A stretch of DNA of 64,000 bases from Azospirillum agricola (GCF_017876095.1 NZ_JAGINM010000014.1:62001-126000); one strand, 5' to 3'. Numbered from the stretch's first letter, positions 1-8,877 are shown. Numbers and translations are program-made. The notes: a model not told the origin generated them from the letters alone.

Positions 1-214
1 CCAGCACCCGCCGGCCGCCCCATTCGGTGCGCAGGGTCAGTGTGGTGAAGGGCGGGCGGATCGCCCCGGAATCGATGCCGGGCTTGATCGGACCCTCATG
101 GTCGTCAACCCCCGCGTCCGACGTCCAGGACGCGAGCAGGAAACGCCGGCCCAGCGCAAGGCTCTGCGCGGGGGCGATCGAGGCCGAGGTCGGCAGGACG
201 GCGAGCACGGTCAT
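1..214 (-). CDS. Hypothetical protein, C-terminus beyond window
   Basis: An open frame enters the minus strand at an ATG at 214 and runs off the left edge of the window, giving 71 visible residues that begin MTVLAVLPTSASIAPAQ. I do not recognise the family. No good ribosome binding site precedes the ATG, and the frame stays open upstream to about 314, so the true start could be further out. It lies about 100 bp downstream of the RTX gene on the same strand, separated from it by a strong hairpin, so it may be independently expressed. The function cannot be stated. Confidence 0.35.
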   Translation of the reverse strand, partial: MTVLAVLPTSASIAPAQSLALGRRFLLASWTSDAGVDDHEGPIKPGIDSGAIRPPFTTLTLRTEWGGRRVL

Positions 215-253
215 GGAGGACGATCCCGGCGTTTCGTTGAAGTCTTCGAGGTC

Positions 254-283
254 GGACCGGCGGCGGCTCGGCGCCGCCGGTCC
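254..283 (-). terminator. GC-rich hairpin downstream of RTX gene
   Basis: A perfect 12-bp inverted repeat (arms 254-265 and 272-283, 6-nt loop) lies about 35 bp past the stop of the RTX gene on the minus strand. There is no U-tract, so it is terminator-like rather than a canonical intrinsic terminator. Confidence 0.45.
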
Positions 284-316
284 TGTCCTCAGGCGAGGTC
301 GGCGGATGGGAACCGC

Positions 317-1138
317 TTAGTGGATGACGAAGTAATCGTTGGGATGGGTGTGGATGTCGTCGGCCGACACCCCCTTCAGCGTGATGCTGTCGCCGTTGCC
401 GAGGTCGATCACCGCGTCGCCGTGCTGGTCGGTGACGCGGCTGGCCAGATCGGCGGCGTCGGTCACCTTCAGGCCGTTGATGTTGCGGGCGATCTGCAAC
501 ACGTCCTCGCCGGCCTTGAAGTCCAGGACCACGTCCTGGCCGCCGCCGCCGGAGAAGATGAAGACGTCGTGGCCCTCGCCGCCCGACAGGATGTCGTCGC
601 CCTTGCCGCCTTCCAGGCGGTCGTTGCCGGCGTCGCCCATCAGGATGTCGTCACCGTCGCCACCGCGCAGGATGTCGTCGCCGGTGCCGCCGCGCAGGTA
701 ATCGTTGCCCTTGCCGCCGTCGAGGATGTCGTTGTGGCCGCCGCCCATCAGGGTGTCGTCGCCGGTGCCGCCGGTCAGGATGTCGTCGCCGTCGCCGCCG
801 GACAGGACGTCGTCGCCCTTGCCGCCGTCGAGCATGTCGCGGCCTCGGCCACCGATCAGGACGTCGTCACCATTCCCCCCCAGGATGATGTCGTCGCCGT
901 CGCCGCCGTCGAGCGTGTCGCCGCCGTTGCCGCCGAGCAGCACGTCGGCCCCGCTGCCGCCATGGACGTAGTCCGCACCGTTGCCGCCCAACAGGGCGTC
1001 GCGACCATCGCCGCCGAGCAGCGTGTCGGCGCCGTTGCCGCCGAACAGCGTGTCATCACCCACGCCGCCGTCGAGCAGGTCGCCCTTGTTGGTCCCGAAA
1101 TGAAGATCGTCGTAAGTGCCCCCAGGAACCGTAGCCAT
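317..1138 (-). CDS. RTX calcium-binding protein, probable type I secretion substrate
   Basis: This 273-residue protein is almost entirely glycine/aspartate nonapeptide repeats of the GGxGxDxLx type, from about residue 15 to 190. These form a calcium-loaded parallel beta-roll outside the cell. The repeats are followed by a C-terminal domain with FxFSGGGGQDVVLDF and an ending resembling the uncleaved type I secretion signal. No catalytic domain is visible, so it may be a structural or adhesive RTX protein. I chose the ATG at 1138 because AAGGAGA sits 8-9 bases upstream; a frame extending to 1327 has no such site. It lies downstream of an ABC exporter and HlyD adaptor on the same strand, which probably secrete it. 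The long AT-rich leader (1250-1400) suggests its own promoter. Confidence 0.85.
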   Translation of the reverse strand: MATVPGGTYDDLHFGTNKGDLLDGGVGDDTLFGGNGADTLLGGDGRDALLGGNGADYVHGGSGADVLLGGNGGDTLDGGDGDDIILGGNGDDVLIGGRGRDMLDGGKGDDVLSGGDGDDILTGGTGDDTLMGGGHNDILDGGKGNDYLRGGTGDDILRGGDGDDILMGDAGNDRLEGGKGDDILSGGEGHDVFIFSGGGGQDVVLDFKAGEDVLQIARNINGLKVTDAADLASRVTDQHGDAVIDLGNGDSITLKGVSADDIHTHPNDYFVIH

Positions 1139-1455
1139 TTTTGCTGTCTCCTTTGGCGAAGTGTTTGGACGTGGCCGCGGGAGCGACCTAACTCGAAATC
1201 GCGAGCCGTCTCTTTCGGTGTATCCAAAATCCTGCGGATGATCCTGTGATAAAACACGGTCACTCGAAAGAGAAAAAAGAGTCAAAATGCAAAATCTCTC
1301 AGACAACTGCATTCTCAATATTTTCAAAAAGACAGTAATATTGAACTCTTTCGAATTTCATTCCATTTTACGTTTTAAAAATGGCTGGCATGGCGGACGA
1401 TCCATAGGTTGAAAGGGCGCTTTCAGACGTGCTGGACTCGCGAACTCTTCAAGCG
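1139..1455. other. AT-rich leader region of the RTX gene
   Basis: This non-coding stretch between the RTX gene and the terminator hairpin is markedly AT-rich from about 1250 to 1400, unlike the surrounding genes. It probably carries the minus-strand RTX promoter. I could not fix -35 and -10 hexamers with confidence. Confidence 0.4.
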
Positions 1456-1490
1456 AAAAGGGGCCGGCGCATGGTGCGCCGGCCCCTTTT
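1456..1490. terminator. Bidirectional intrinsic terminator
   Basis: A perfect 15-bp inverted repeat (1456-1470 and 1476-1490) with a 5-nt loop is flanked by AAAA on one side and TTTT on the other, so it can end transcripts from either strand. It most likely terminates the minus-strand secretion operon before the RTX gene. Confidence 0.8.
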
Positions 1491-1557
1491 GAAAACCGGG
1501 TCGGGAGATCGTTCCGCCCAGCCCGCCTTCGCGCATAGGCGCTGGCATTGCCAAGTC

Positions 1558-1608
1558 AGCCCCCACCTATCCTCCCCCGCCCAGCTGGAGAGGGGTGGGA
1601 TGGGGGCT
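1558..1608. repeat. REP-like C-rich/G-rich palindromic element
   Basis: A C-rich arm (AGCCCCCACC) and a G-rich arm (GGGATGGGGGCT) form an imperfect hairpin around a CCTCCCCCGC core. It resembles the extragenic palindromes common in GC-rich Proteobacteria; a related element lies at 16346-16386. Confidence 0.5.
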
Positions 1609-1659
1609 AAGAGCGCCTAGCAGAATTCCGTTTTCGCCATCGATGCCCCATGGAACCGG

Positions 1660-1739
1660 CATCCCCGCGAAGGCGGGGATCCAGGCTTTTCCCATTGGTT
1701 CCGCTCGGAAAACTCTGGATCCCCGCCTTCGCGGGGATG
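1660..1739. repeat. Extragenic palindromic repeat with 25-bp perfect arms
   Basis: The arms 1660-1684 and 1715-1739 are perfect inverted copies around a 30-bp spacer. Each arm contains its own short hairpin, ATCCCCGC...GCGGGGAT. This ATCCCCGCCTTCGCGGGGAT motif is a widespread dispersed extragenic repeat in Alpha- and Betaproteobacteria (family knowledge). It lies just downstream of the HlyD gene. Confidence 0.7.
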
Positions 1740-1794
1740 ACGAGGCGAGAGACGACTCAAGCTTCTGTTAGGCGCTCCAACCTGCCAAAGCGCA

Positions 1795-3171
1795 TCAATT
1801 CTCGCGGAAGGCGCGGTGCATGCCGTCGGTCAGCGGCGTCAGGAAATAGTCGATCGCCTTGCGGGCGTGGCCGTGGATCATCACCTCGGCCGGCATGCCG
1901 GGGTGCAGCTCGACGTTCGGAATGCTCTTCAGCGTCGCGGCGTCGAGGCTGACCCGCGCCGCGAAATAGGGCGCGCCGGTCCGCTCGTCCTGGAGCTGGT
2001 CGGCCGACAGCGCGATCACCGTGCCCGGCACCGGCGGCACCTGGCGCTGGCGGTAGCCGGTCAGCTTCACCATCGCCCGACCCCCGGTCTCGACATTCTG
2101 CACGTCGGAGGGCGACACGCGGGCCTCGACGATCATGCTGTCGTCCTGCGGCACGATGTCGAGGATGCCGACCCCCGCCGGGATGACGCCGCCCGGCGTG
2201 TAGTAGCGCAGGCCCGTCACGCGCCCGGCCTGCGGGGCGGTGACGGCCTGGCGCAGCAGCACGTCGTCGGCCCCGCGCAGCCGCTCCGACAGGTCGGAGA
2301 CGGCGGCCTGCACGGCTTGCAGATCGGTCGAGACCTCCGAGCGGCGGGTGTTGCCGAGGTTGATCATCTCCAGCTCGGCGGCGGCGATGCCCTGCTCCGC
2401 CTTGGACTTGTTGGCCATCAGCTCGCCCAGCCGGCCGCGCGAATCGGCGACGTTGCGCTGGAGTTCGAGCAGGCGCGGCTTGCGCTCGTAGCCCTTGGCG
2501 AGCAGCGCCTCGACGACGCGCTGCTCGTCCTCGGTGTAGCGCAGCCGGTCGAAGGTCGCCGCCCGCTGGGCCTCCAGCGCGACGATCTCGTCGCGCAGCT
2601 GGGAGATGCGCTTGCGCTGGATGGCGAGCTGGCCTTCGTGACTGTCGCGGCGCGAGGCGAACAGCCGTTCCTCCACCGTCAGCGCCTCGGCGGCGACCGG
2701 GTTGTCGCGCGCCGCCGCCACCAGCTCGGCGGCGAAGGCCGGCTTGTCGGCGTCCGACTGCTCGGCGCGCAGCCGCGCCAGCCGGGCGAGCGCCGTCCAG
2801 TGCTGCCCCTGGATCTGCGAGACCACCGCCTGGCTCTGCGTCGAATCGAGCCGCAGCAGCACCTGCCCGGCGCTTACCATGTCGCCGTCCTTGACCAGCA
2901 GGTCGCGCAGGATGCCGCCCTCCAGGTGCGAGACGGTCTTGCGGTGGCTCTCCACCATCACGGTGCCGGCGGCGAGCGCCGCGCTGTCGAGGCTGGCGGT
3001 GAAGCCCCAGGTCAGGAAGCCGCCGAAGCCGATCACCACGGCGAGCGCGCCGGCCAGCGCGGTGCCGCGCAGCGAGGGTTCGACCGGAACGGCGTCGAGG
3101 GTCGGGGCCCAGGTCGCGGAGGCCATTGCCGGAGCCGGCGATGTCGTCATCGGAGTCGGAACGCCGCTCAT
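1795..3171 (-). CDS. HlyD-family periplasmic adaptor of type I secretion
   Basis: This 458-residue membrane-fusion protein links the inner-membrane ABC exporter to an outer-membrane TolC-type channel. A cytoplasmic N-terminus precedes one membrane segment at about residues 35-60. A lipoyl-like half-motif with SHLEGGILRDLLVKDGDMV follows, then a long alpha-helical coiled-coil region, a second lipoyl half and a beta-barrel region toward the C-terminus (PGMPAEVMI near the end). Length fits the PrtE/LapC/HlyD group. Its ATG overlaps the stop of the exporter gene by 4 bp (ATGA), so the two are translationally coupled. No TolC homologue is encoded in the window, so the outer-membrane partner is elsewhere. 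Confidence 0.92.
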   Translation of the reverse strand: MSGVPTPMTTSPAPAMASATWAPTLDAVPVEPSLRGTALAGALAVVIGFGGFLTWGFTASLDSAALAAGTVMVESHRKTVSHLEGGILRDLLVKDGDMVSAGQVLLRLDSTQSQAVVSQIQGQHWTALARLARLRAEQSDADKPAFAAELVAAARDNPVAAEALTVEERLFASRRDSHEGQLAIQRKRISQLRDEIVALEAQRAATFDRLRYTEDEQRVVEALLAKGYERKPRLLELQRNVADSRGRLGELMANKSKAEQGIAAAELEMINLGNTRRSEVSTDLQAVQAAVSDLSERLRGADDVLLRQAVTAPQAGRVTGLRYYTPGGVIPAGVGILDIVPQDDSMIVEARVSPSDVQNVETGGRAMVKLTGYRQRQVPPVPGTVIALSADQLQDERTGAPYFAARVSLDAATLKSIPNVELHPGMPAEVMIHGHARKAIDYFLTPLTDGMHRAFREN

Positions 3172-4904
3172 CGTTGTTCTCCCGTGCGGAGCTGGTCGCC
3201 GGTGCGCAGGCGGGTGACTCCGGCGGGAACGCCAGGCTGCACCCGCTTCAGCACGTCGGCGCGGGCGCCGAAATGCTCGACCATGCCGTCCTTCATCACC
3301 ACCAGCGTGTCGGCGACCGACACGATGGAGGGGCGGTGCGCGATCATCACCACCGTGGTGCCCTCCGCCCGGATTTTGCCGATGGCGTGCAGCAGCGCCT
3401 GCTCCCCCTCATGGTCGAGGTTGGAGTTGGGCTCGTCCAGCACCAGCAGGCGCGGGCGGCCGAACAGCGCGCGGGCCAGCGCGATGCGCTGCCGCTGCCC
3501 GCCGGACAGGGAGAAGGCGTTGTCGCCGACCGGCGTGTCGTAGCCGAAGGGCAGCCGGCCGATCATCTCGTGGACGCCGGCCAGCCGGGCGGCGCGCACG
3601 ATCTCCGCCGGGTCGGCGTCGGCCATGCGGGCGATGTTCTCGCCGATGGTGCCGTCGAGCAGCGCCACCGCCTGCGGCACGTAGCCGACGTAACGGCCGA
3701 AGCTCTCGCGCTCCCACAGGAAGGTGCTGGTGCCGTCGAGGTAGATGCCGCCGGCCGTCGGCTGCCAGACGCCGACCAGCAGGCGGGCCAGCGTCGATTT
3801 GCCGGCGCCCGACGGGCCGATGATGCCGACCACCTCGCCCGCCTGGACGCTGAAGGAGACGTTGCGCAGCACCGGGCGGTTGAGCCCGGCCGGCACATGG
3901 GTGACGCGGTCGACCGTGAGGGTCCCTTGCGGCGGTGGCAGCGGCATGGTGGAGCGCTGCGAGGCCTCGTTGTTCAGCAGCTCGCGGATGCGGCGGTGCG
4001 CCTCCAGCGCCTTGATCCACTGGCGCCAGCCGTCGACGAGCTGCTCGAAGGGCTGGAGCAGCCGGGCGGTGATCAGGCTGGCGGCCATCATGCTGCCGGG
4101 GGTGACGAGGTTGTCGATCACCAGCGTGGCGCCGGCGGCGACGATCCCGACCTGGAGCATCAGCCGCAGCGAGCGCGAGGCCGACGCCATGGCGCGCGAG
4201 GTGGTGGCGCCGCGATCGACCAGCGAGGCGGAGCCGGTCTGCGCCGTCTGCCAGCGCCGCGCCAGGGCCGGCAGCATGCCCATCGCCTCGATCGCCTCGG
4301 CGTGGCGCACGGCGCCGGCGACGTCGGCGAAGGCGCGCGCCGACGCCTCGTTCGCCTGGGCCAGCGGCCGGCGGGTCAGCGCGTCGGCCAGCACCCCCAT
4401 GGCGAGCAGCAGCAGCGCCGAGCCGATGGCGATCCAGCCATAGACCGGGTGCAGCAGGAACAGGATGGCCAGGAAGATCGGCGCCCAGGCCAGCTCCAGC
4501 GGGGCGGTCACCGCGCTGCTGGTCATGAAGCCGCGCAGGTCGTTGAGGTCGCGCATCGTCTGGCCGGCGTTGCGCGCGCCGCCGCCCAGCGCGTCGACGA
4601 TGGAGGCCTCCAGCGCCGGAACGTTGAAGCGGTGGGCGATCACCGCCCCCGTCACCAGGAAGGCGCGGGCGCGGATGAAGTCGAGCACGCCGTAGAGCGC
4701 CAGCGCCCCCACCGCGATGACCGCCAGCATCGCCAGCGTCTCCAGGCTGCGGCTGCTCATGACGCGGTCGTAGACCTGCATCGTGTAGAGCGGCACCACC
4801 AGCATCAGGATGTTCACGAACAGGCTGAGGATTCCGGCGAGGAGGAGCCCCTGCCCGATCTTCCGGTACGCCTGGGTCAGCAGCGGCCGATCCGCAGAAC
4901 TCAT
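3168..4904 (-). CDS. Type I secretion ABC transporter (permease-ATPase)
   Basis: This 578-residue half-transporter belongs to the PrtD/HlyB-like family that drives export of RTX proteins. The first ~310 residues form the membrane domain, with hydrophobic segments near residues 20-45, 57-77, 140-175 and 250-275. The ATPase domain follows: Walker A GPSGAGKST at about 363-371, signature LSGGQ at about 466-470, Walker B with D490/E491, and the switch His in IAHRPS. There is no N-terminal peptidase C39 domain, which fits export of cargo with a C-terminal signal. The start is supported by GGAAGG upstream. It is the first gene of the secretion operon, with HlyD overlapping its end. Confidence 0.92.
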   Translation of the reverse strand: MSSADRPLLTQAYRKIGQGLLLAGILSLFVNILMLVVPLYTMQVYDRVMSSRSLETLAMLAVIAVGALALYGVLDFIRARAFLVTGAVIAHRFNVPALEASIVDALGGGARNAGQTMRDLNDLRGFMTSSAVTAPLELAWAPIFLAILFLLHPVYGWIAIGSALLLLAMGVLADALTRRPLAQANEASARAFADVAGAVRHAEAIEAMGMLPALARRWQTAQTGSASLVDRGATTSRAMASASRSLRLMLQVGIVAAGATLVIDNLVTPGSMMAASLITARLLQPFEQLVDGWRQWIKALEAHRRIRELLNNEASQRSTMPLPPPQGTLTVDRVTHVPAGLNRPVLRNVSFSVQAGEVVGIIGPSGAGKSTLARLLVGVWQPTAGGIYLDGTSTFLWERESFGRYVGYVPQAVALLDGTIGENIARMADADPAEIVRAARLAGVHEMIGRLPFGYDTPVGDNAFSLSGGQRQRIALARALFGRPRLLVLDEPNSNLDHEGEQALLHAIGKIRAEGTTVVMIAHRPSIVSVADTLVVMKDGMVEHFGARADVLKRVQPGVPAGVTRLRTGDQLRTGEQR

Positions 4905-5364
4905 GGGTGGTCTTCCTTCCCGGTGGCCCGGTCCGCGATGGGATCGGGCGGTCGCGTGGGATCGGGGGGGGACGGTCCGGGGATCGGTGGAACCGGCGGT
5001 GCTGCCCGGACGCGGCGATGGAATCCGGGCGTGGGGGGAGCGCTTCCGGAATCCGTATGCCTACGCTTACGTCGAAGGCTTTTTAGAGGCGTGTGACAAG
5101 TTTCGGCCCCGCCCCGTCCAGCCGCTATCGAAAGGGGTAGAGGCTCTTCTATAACGCATTGATTTAAAATGATAAAACCACACTTCACCGAAGGTCGTAA
5201 CGCTTTCGCACAGGCTTTTCCTGACCTCTGGCAAGAGCGCGCGGCAATCGGCATGCTGCGACGCGAAGGATGTCCGGGCTTCCCCCCGCCCGTTTTCCCC
5301 TTCCCTCCCCCTCCCGCCTCTGGGCCCAGGACCAACGTCCACCAACGTTCGAGGACATCGTCCG
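4905..5364. promoter_or_regulatory. Divergent intergenic region, secretion operon / galE
   Basis: This 460-bp non-coding gap separates the divergently transcribed exporter and galE genes and must hold both promoters. An AT-rich patch at about 5145-5195 stands out against the GC-rich background. I could not assign individual promoter hexamers reliably, and no convincing gene is present. Confidence 0.4.
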
Positions 5365-6378
5365 ATGACCGACCCAAAGACCATTCTCGTGACCGGCGGC
5401 GCCGGTTACGTCGGCAGTCATTGCGTGGCGGAATTGCTGGAGCGCGGCCACCGCGTCGTCGTCTTCGACAATCTGCGCCAGGGCCACGCCGCCGCCGTCC
5501 CGCCCGAGGCCGCCTTCGTCCAGGCCGACCTCGCCGACGAATCGGCGCTGGCGCGCGTGTTCGGGCAATGGCGCTTCGACGCCGTGTTCCATTTCGCCGC
5601 GCTGTCGGTGGTCGGCGAATCGATGCGCGACCCGCACGCCTACCTGCACGGCAACACCGTCACCTCGCTGAACCTGATCCGTGCCGCGGTGGTGGCGGGC
5701 GTGCGCAAGCTGGTCTTCTCCTCCACCGCCAACCTGTTCGGCTCGCCGGCCCGCATGCCGATCGACGAGGACGAGGCGATCGACCCCGGCAGCCCCTACG
5801 GCGAATCGAAGTTCATGATCGAGCGGGCGTTGTACTGGGCCGACCGCTGCCACGGGCTGCGCTCGGCCTGCCTGCGCTACTTCAACGCCGCCGGCGCGCA
5901 CCCCAACGGCCGGCTCGGCGAGGACCACAGCCCGGAGACGCACCTGATCCCGCTGGTGCTCGACGCGGCGGTCGGCCGGCGCGCCCACATCGAGATCTTC
6001 GGCGACGACTACGCGACGCCGGACGGCACCTGCGTGCGCGACTACATCCATGTCTGCGACCTCGCCGACGCCCATCTGCGGGTGCTCGACGCGCTGGAGG
6101 AGCGCAGCGTCCGCTACAACCTCGGCAACGGCACCGGCTACAGCGTCCGCGAGGTGATCGCCTCGGTCGAGCGCATCACCGGCCGCCGCGTCCCCGTGGT
6201 GGTCGGGCCGCGCCGCCCCGGCGACCTGCCGGTGTTGATCGCCTCGTCGGAGCGCATCCGCCGCGACCTCGGCTGGCAGCCGCGCTTCCCGGAGCTGGAC
6301 GCCATCATCGGCAGTGCCTGGGCGTGGCGCAGCGCCCATCCCAGCGGATACCGCGGCTTGGCCGAGGCGGCGGAGTAA
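5365..6378 (+). CDS. galE: UDP-glucose 4-epimerase
   Basis: GalE interconverts UDP-glucose and UDP-galactose in the cytoplasm, supplying galactose for exopolysaccharide and lipopolysaccharide. The 337-residue protein has the NAD-binding Rossmann motif TGGAGYVGSH at residues 10-19, the SST segment at 119-121 and the short-chain dehydrogenase catalytic pair Y145-x3-K149 in YGESK. Length matches the family (about 330-340). GAGGA lies 10 bases upstream of the ATG. The MarR gene follows after 2 bp, so these probably form one transcript. GalE-like enzymes acting on UDP-GlcNAc or uronic acids cannot be excluded by sequence alone. Confidence 0.9.
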   Translation: MTDPKTILVTGGAGYVGSHCVAELLERGHRVVVFDNLRQGHAAAVPPEAAFVQADLADESALARVFGQWRFDAVFHFAALSVVGESMRDPHAYLHGNTVTSLNLIRAAVVAGVRKLVFSSTANLFGSPARMPIDEDEAIDPGSPYGESKFMIERALYWADRCHGLRSACLRYFNAAGAHPNGRLGEDHSPETHLIPLVLDAAVGRRAHIEIFGDDYATPDGTCVRDYIHVCDLADAHLRVLDALEERSVRYNLGNGTGYSVREVIASVERITGRRVPVVVGPRRPGDLPVLIASSERIRRDLGWQPRFPELDAIIGSAWAWRSAHPSGYRGLAEAAE

Positions 6379-6380
6379 GC

Positions 6381-6920
6381 ATGGCGGGACCGGTGACGAA
6401 CGGCAACAGCCAGCGCTGGGACGAGCCCTCCTCCGAGGAATCGGGGGAGGGGCTCGACCTCGCCGACTATCACGGGCTCGCCCGGCTGATCGAGCGGATG
6501 CACCGCCGTTACCTCGACGTCGTGCGCGTCAGCCTGCTGAAGCAGGGCATCGAGGATGTCGGGCCGGTGCAGGCGCTGATGATCATGCTGATCGGCGAGG
6601 ACGAGCTGTCGGTGCGCGACCTGATGGAGCGCGGCTATTACCTGGGATCCAACGCTTCCTACAGCCTGAAGATTCTGGTGGACGCCGGCTACATCAACCG
6701 TGCCGCCAACCAGCGCGACCGGCGGACGGCAAGGCTTCAGCTCACCGACAAGGGCCGTGCCCTGCGGGCCGAGCTGACCAAGCTGGAGCAACTCCAGGCC
6801 GAGGCGCTGGTGCGCAACGAGGCGGAGGTCCGCGACCTCAAGGCGGCCTACCGCACGCTGCGCCGGCTCGACCGCGTGTGGGGCGACATGGTGCGCTATT
6901 CCAGCCTGGATTTCGACTGA
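6381..6920 (+). CDS. MarR-family winged-helix regulator
   Basis: This 179-residue regulator has a MarR-type winged helix: recognition region RGYYLGSNASYSLKILVDAGY, then the wing with RDRRTARLQLTDKG. The YYLGSNxSYxLKxLV signature is typical of the alphaproteobacterial LdtR-like subgroup, known in Liberibacter for controlling cell-wall L,D-transpeptidase and stress genes. Ligand and targets here are unknown. The gene starts 2 bp after galE and its stop overlaps the start of the DUF2336 gene (TGATG), which implies co-translation of all three. Confidence 0.8.
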   Translation: MAGPVTNGNSQRWDEPSSEESGEGLDLADYHGLARLIERMHRRYLDVVRVSLLKQGIEDVGPVQALMIMLIGEDELSVRDLMERGYYLGSNASYSLKILVDAGYINRAANQRDRRTARLQLTDKGRALRAELTKLEQLQAEALVRNEAEVRDLKAAYRTLRRLDRVWGDMVRYSSLDFD

Positions 6921-8143
6921 TGGCCGAGACGGGTGACCCGATGACCGACCTTGCGACGCAGCCTCCCCCGAAGCCGGCCTCCCTCTCCTCCCGCGACGTC
7001 GAGCGCCTGCTGGCCTCGCCGTCCGCCGAGGCGCGGATCGAGACGATGCGCAAGCTGTTCGACGATCTGGAGGCCGGCGCGCTCAGCCCGGCCGAGCGCT
7101 CGCTGGCCATCGAGGTGATGCACTGCTTCGCCGGCGACGCCCAGACGGCGGTGCGCGAGGCGGTGGCCTGGCAGCTCCGCAACAGCCCGCTGCTGACCGG
7201 GGATCTCGCCGAGCGGCTGGTCCGCGACGTCGGGCGGGTCGCCTTCCCGATCCTGCGCGACACCGCCGGGCTGACCGACGAGCTGCTGCTCGACGTGCTG
7301 TCCGACCCCGATTCCGGCAAGCATCTGGCGGTGGCCGGCCGTGCCAGCGTCTCGGCGCGGGTGTCGGGCGCCATCGCCGAGCATGGCAACGTCATCGCGG
7401 TGACGGCGTTGCTGCGCAACGACGGGGCCGACGTGCCGGAGCCGGCGCTGCACCGGGCGCTCGACCGCTTCGGCCGCGTCCGCATGGTCAGCGAGGCGGC
7501 GGCGACCCGTCCCGGCCTGTCGCTGGCGGTGGTCGAGCGGATGGTCGCCTTCGTGTCGGAGTCGATGCGGGAGACGCTGACGCGGGCGCATGGCCTGTCG
7601 CGCGAGCTGGTCGAGCGGCTGGTCGAGCATGGGCGGGAGGCGGCGACCATGCGTCTGCTGCGCCCGGTGCTGCGCGGGGCCGAGGACGTCGATTCGGTGA
7701 TCCAGTGGCTGCACGCCAACCGGCGCCTGACCCCGGCCCTGCTGTTCCGCGCGCTGTGCGCTGGCGACCTCGCGCTGTTCGCCGCCGGCATGGCCGCCCG
7801 CGCCGGCATCCCGCCGGAGAACGCGCGGGCGCTCGCCTGGGACGACGGCGAGCTGGGAATGGCGGCGCTGCTGAAGCGGGCGCGGGTGGCAAGCGGGCTG
7901 TTGCAGCCCTTCCAGGTGGCGGTCGGCGTCGCCAAGCGGACACGCTACGACGGCGCCGAGGCCGGTCGCGAGGATTTCCAGGCCGAGGTGATCGGCGAGC
8001 TGTTCACCGCCTGCACGCCGACCAACGACTGGATGGTGGACGAGTTGCTGGTGCAGCTGTTCGACCAGAAGTCGGACGCGGTGATTGACCGCGCGCTCGA
8101 CCAGGCGGGGCTGCCCTTCGCGCCGGTGCGCATGGCGCAGTAA
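6920..8143 (+). CDS. DUF2336 domain protein
   Basis: This 407-residue cytoplasmic protein has no signal peptide or membrane segment. It consists of alpha-helical, HEAT-like repeats from about residue 20 onward; phrases such as LAERLVRDVGRVAFPILRD and LLDVLSD are characteristic of DUF2336, a family largely restricted to Alphaproteobacteria and without an assigned role. The ATG overlaps the MarR stop codon by one base (TGATG), so expression is coupled to the regulator. A scaffold or regulatory role is only a guess from the repeat architecture. Confidence 0.75.
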   Translation: MAETGDPMTDLATQPPPKPASLSSRDVERLLASPSAEARIETMRKLFDDLEAGALSPAERSLAIEVMHCFAGDAQTAVREAVAWQLRNSPLLTGDLAERLVRDVGRVAFPILRDTAGLTDELLLDVLSDPDSGKHLAVAGRASVSARVSGAIAEHGNVIAVTALLRNDGADVPEPALHRALDRFGRVRMVSEAAATRPGLSLAVVERMVAFVSESMRETLTRAHGLSRELVERLVEHGREAATMRLLRPVLRGAEDVDSVIQWLHANRRLTPALLFRALCAGDLALFAAGMAARAGIPPENARALAWDDGELGMAALLKRARVASGLLQPFQVAVGVAKRTRYDGAEAGREDFQAEVIGELFTACTPTNDWMVDELLVQLFDQKSDAVIDRALDQAGLPFAPVRMAQ

Positions 8144-8190
8144 ACCTATCGCGCTGGCGCGGTGAACCGGAGCGAAGGGCGGTTCCGCCC

Positions 8191-8877
8191 TCAGTCGGCG
8201 GCGAAGCAGTAGAGCAGCCCGGCGCCACCGGTGCTCTTCAGCGCGTCCTGGCTGCACCCGCCGCGCGAGGCGTGCGAGCTGTTCCAGGACTTGGCCGGCG
8301 GCTGCTCGTCCAGGCCCATGCGGTCGTGGTGGCCGACCATGACGGCGCCCTCGCTGCCGCTGCGGGTCCAGTTGCCGCAGGTCATGTCCTCGGCGCCGGC
8401 GAAGGCGGTGCCGTCCGTCTGCGAGCCGGTCAGGATGTCATGGGTGTTGGGCTGATCGCCCCGCCCGTTGACCACCGCGCCCTTCTCGGTCAGCGCCGTC
8501 TGCTTGTTCAGGTTGTTCGTGCCGTGCAGTTCCGCGACGTTGCGGGCGATGATCTCGCCCTTGGCGTTCTGCCAGGGACCGGAACCGATGCGGTCGCGCG
8601 CGTTGACCGCCGGCTGGCCGCCCGCCGCCTGGGTGCTGAGATAGGCGCGCCACGTCCGGCTGCCGGCGCCGGCAGCCTGGGCCAGCTGTTGGCAATGGCG
8701 GTCCGCCCCCTCCAGCCCGCCGAGGTCGGCGCCCTTGCCGGAGCCGGCGCTGGTGACGAAGAAGGACATGGCGGCGGCCCCGCCCTGCGACGTCTGGGTT
8801 TGGGCCTGGACCGATGCGCCGGCCCCCAGCATCAGCAGCGCCGCCGCGATCGGGGTCAGGATTTGCGTGCTCGTCAT
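8191..8877 (-). CDS. Secreted lectin-like protein
   Basis: This 228-residue protein has a clear Sec signal peptide (about residues 1-25, cleavage after VQA) and a mature domain beginning FFVTSAGSGKGADLGGLEGA. It has four spread cysteines (in DRHCQQLA, DMTCGNWT, GGCSQD and LLYCFAAD). This pattern matches small exported proteins of rhizobia and relatives annotated as lectin-like or DUF1554-related; the fold is thought to be C-type-lectin or endostatin-like. A periplasmic or surface role is likely, but the ligand is unknown. The start is supported by AGGGAGGA upstream. It is convergent with the DUF2336 gene. Confidence 0.65.
   Translation of the reverse strand: MTSTQILTPIAAALLMLGAGASVQAQTQTSQGGAAAMSFFVTSAGSGKGADLGGLEGADRHCQQLAQAAGAGSRTWRAYLSTQAAGGQPAVNARDRIGSGPWQNAKGEIIARNVAELHGTNNLNKQTALTEKGAVVNGRGDQPNTHDILTGSQTDGTAFAGAEDMTCGNWTRSGSEGAVMVGHHDRMGLDEQPPAKSWNSSHASRGGCSQDALKSTGGAGLLYCFAAD

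Noticed and set aside
254..1138. Regularly spaced repeats suggesting a CRISPR array
   Set aside because: The 27-bp periodicity is in-frame coding for RTX nonapeptides, not repeats with unique spacers. No cas gene is present anywhere in the window.
98..1249. A plus-strand frame rich in VVAxAA/QDVV repeats opposite the RTX gene
   Set aside because: The repeats are simply the antisense reading of the RTX nonapeptide codons. The minus-strand reading gives canonical GGxGxDxL units and a ribosome binding site.
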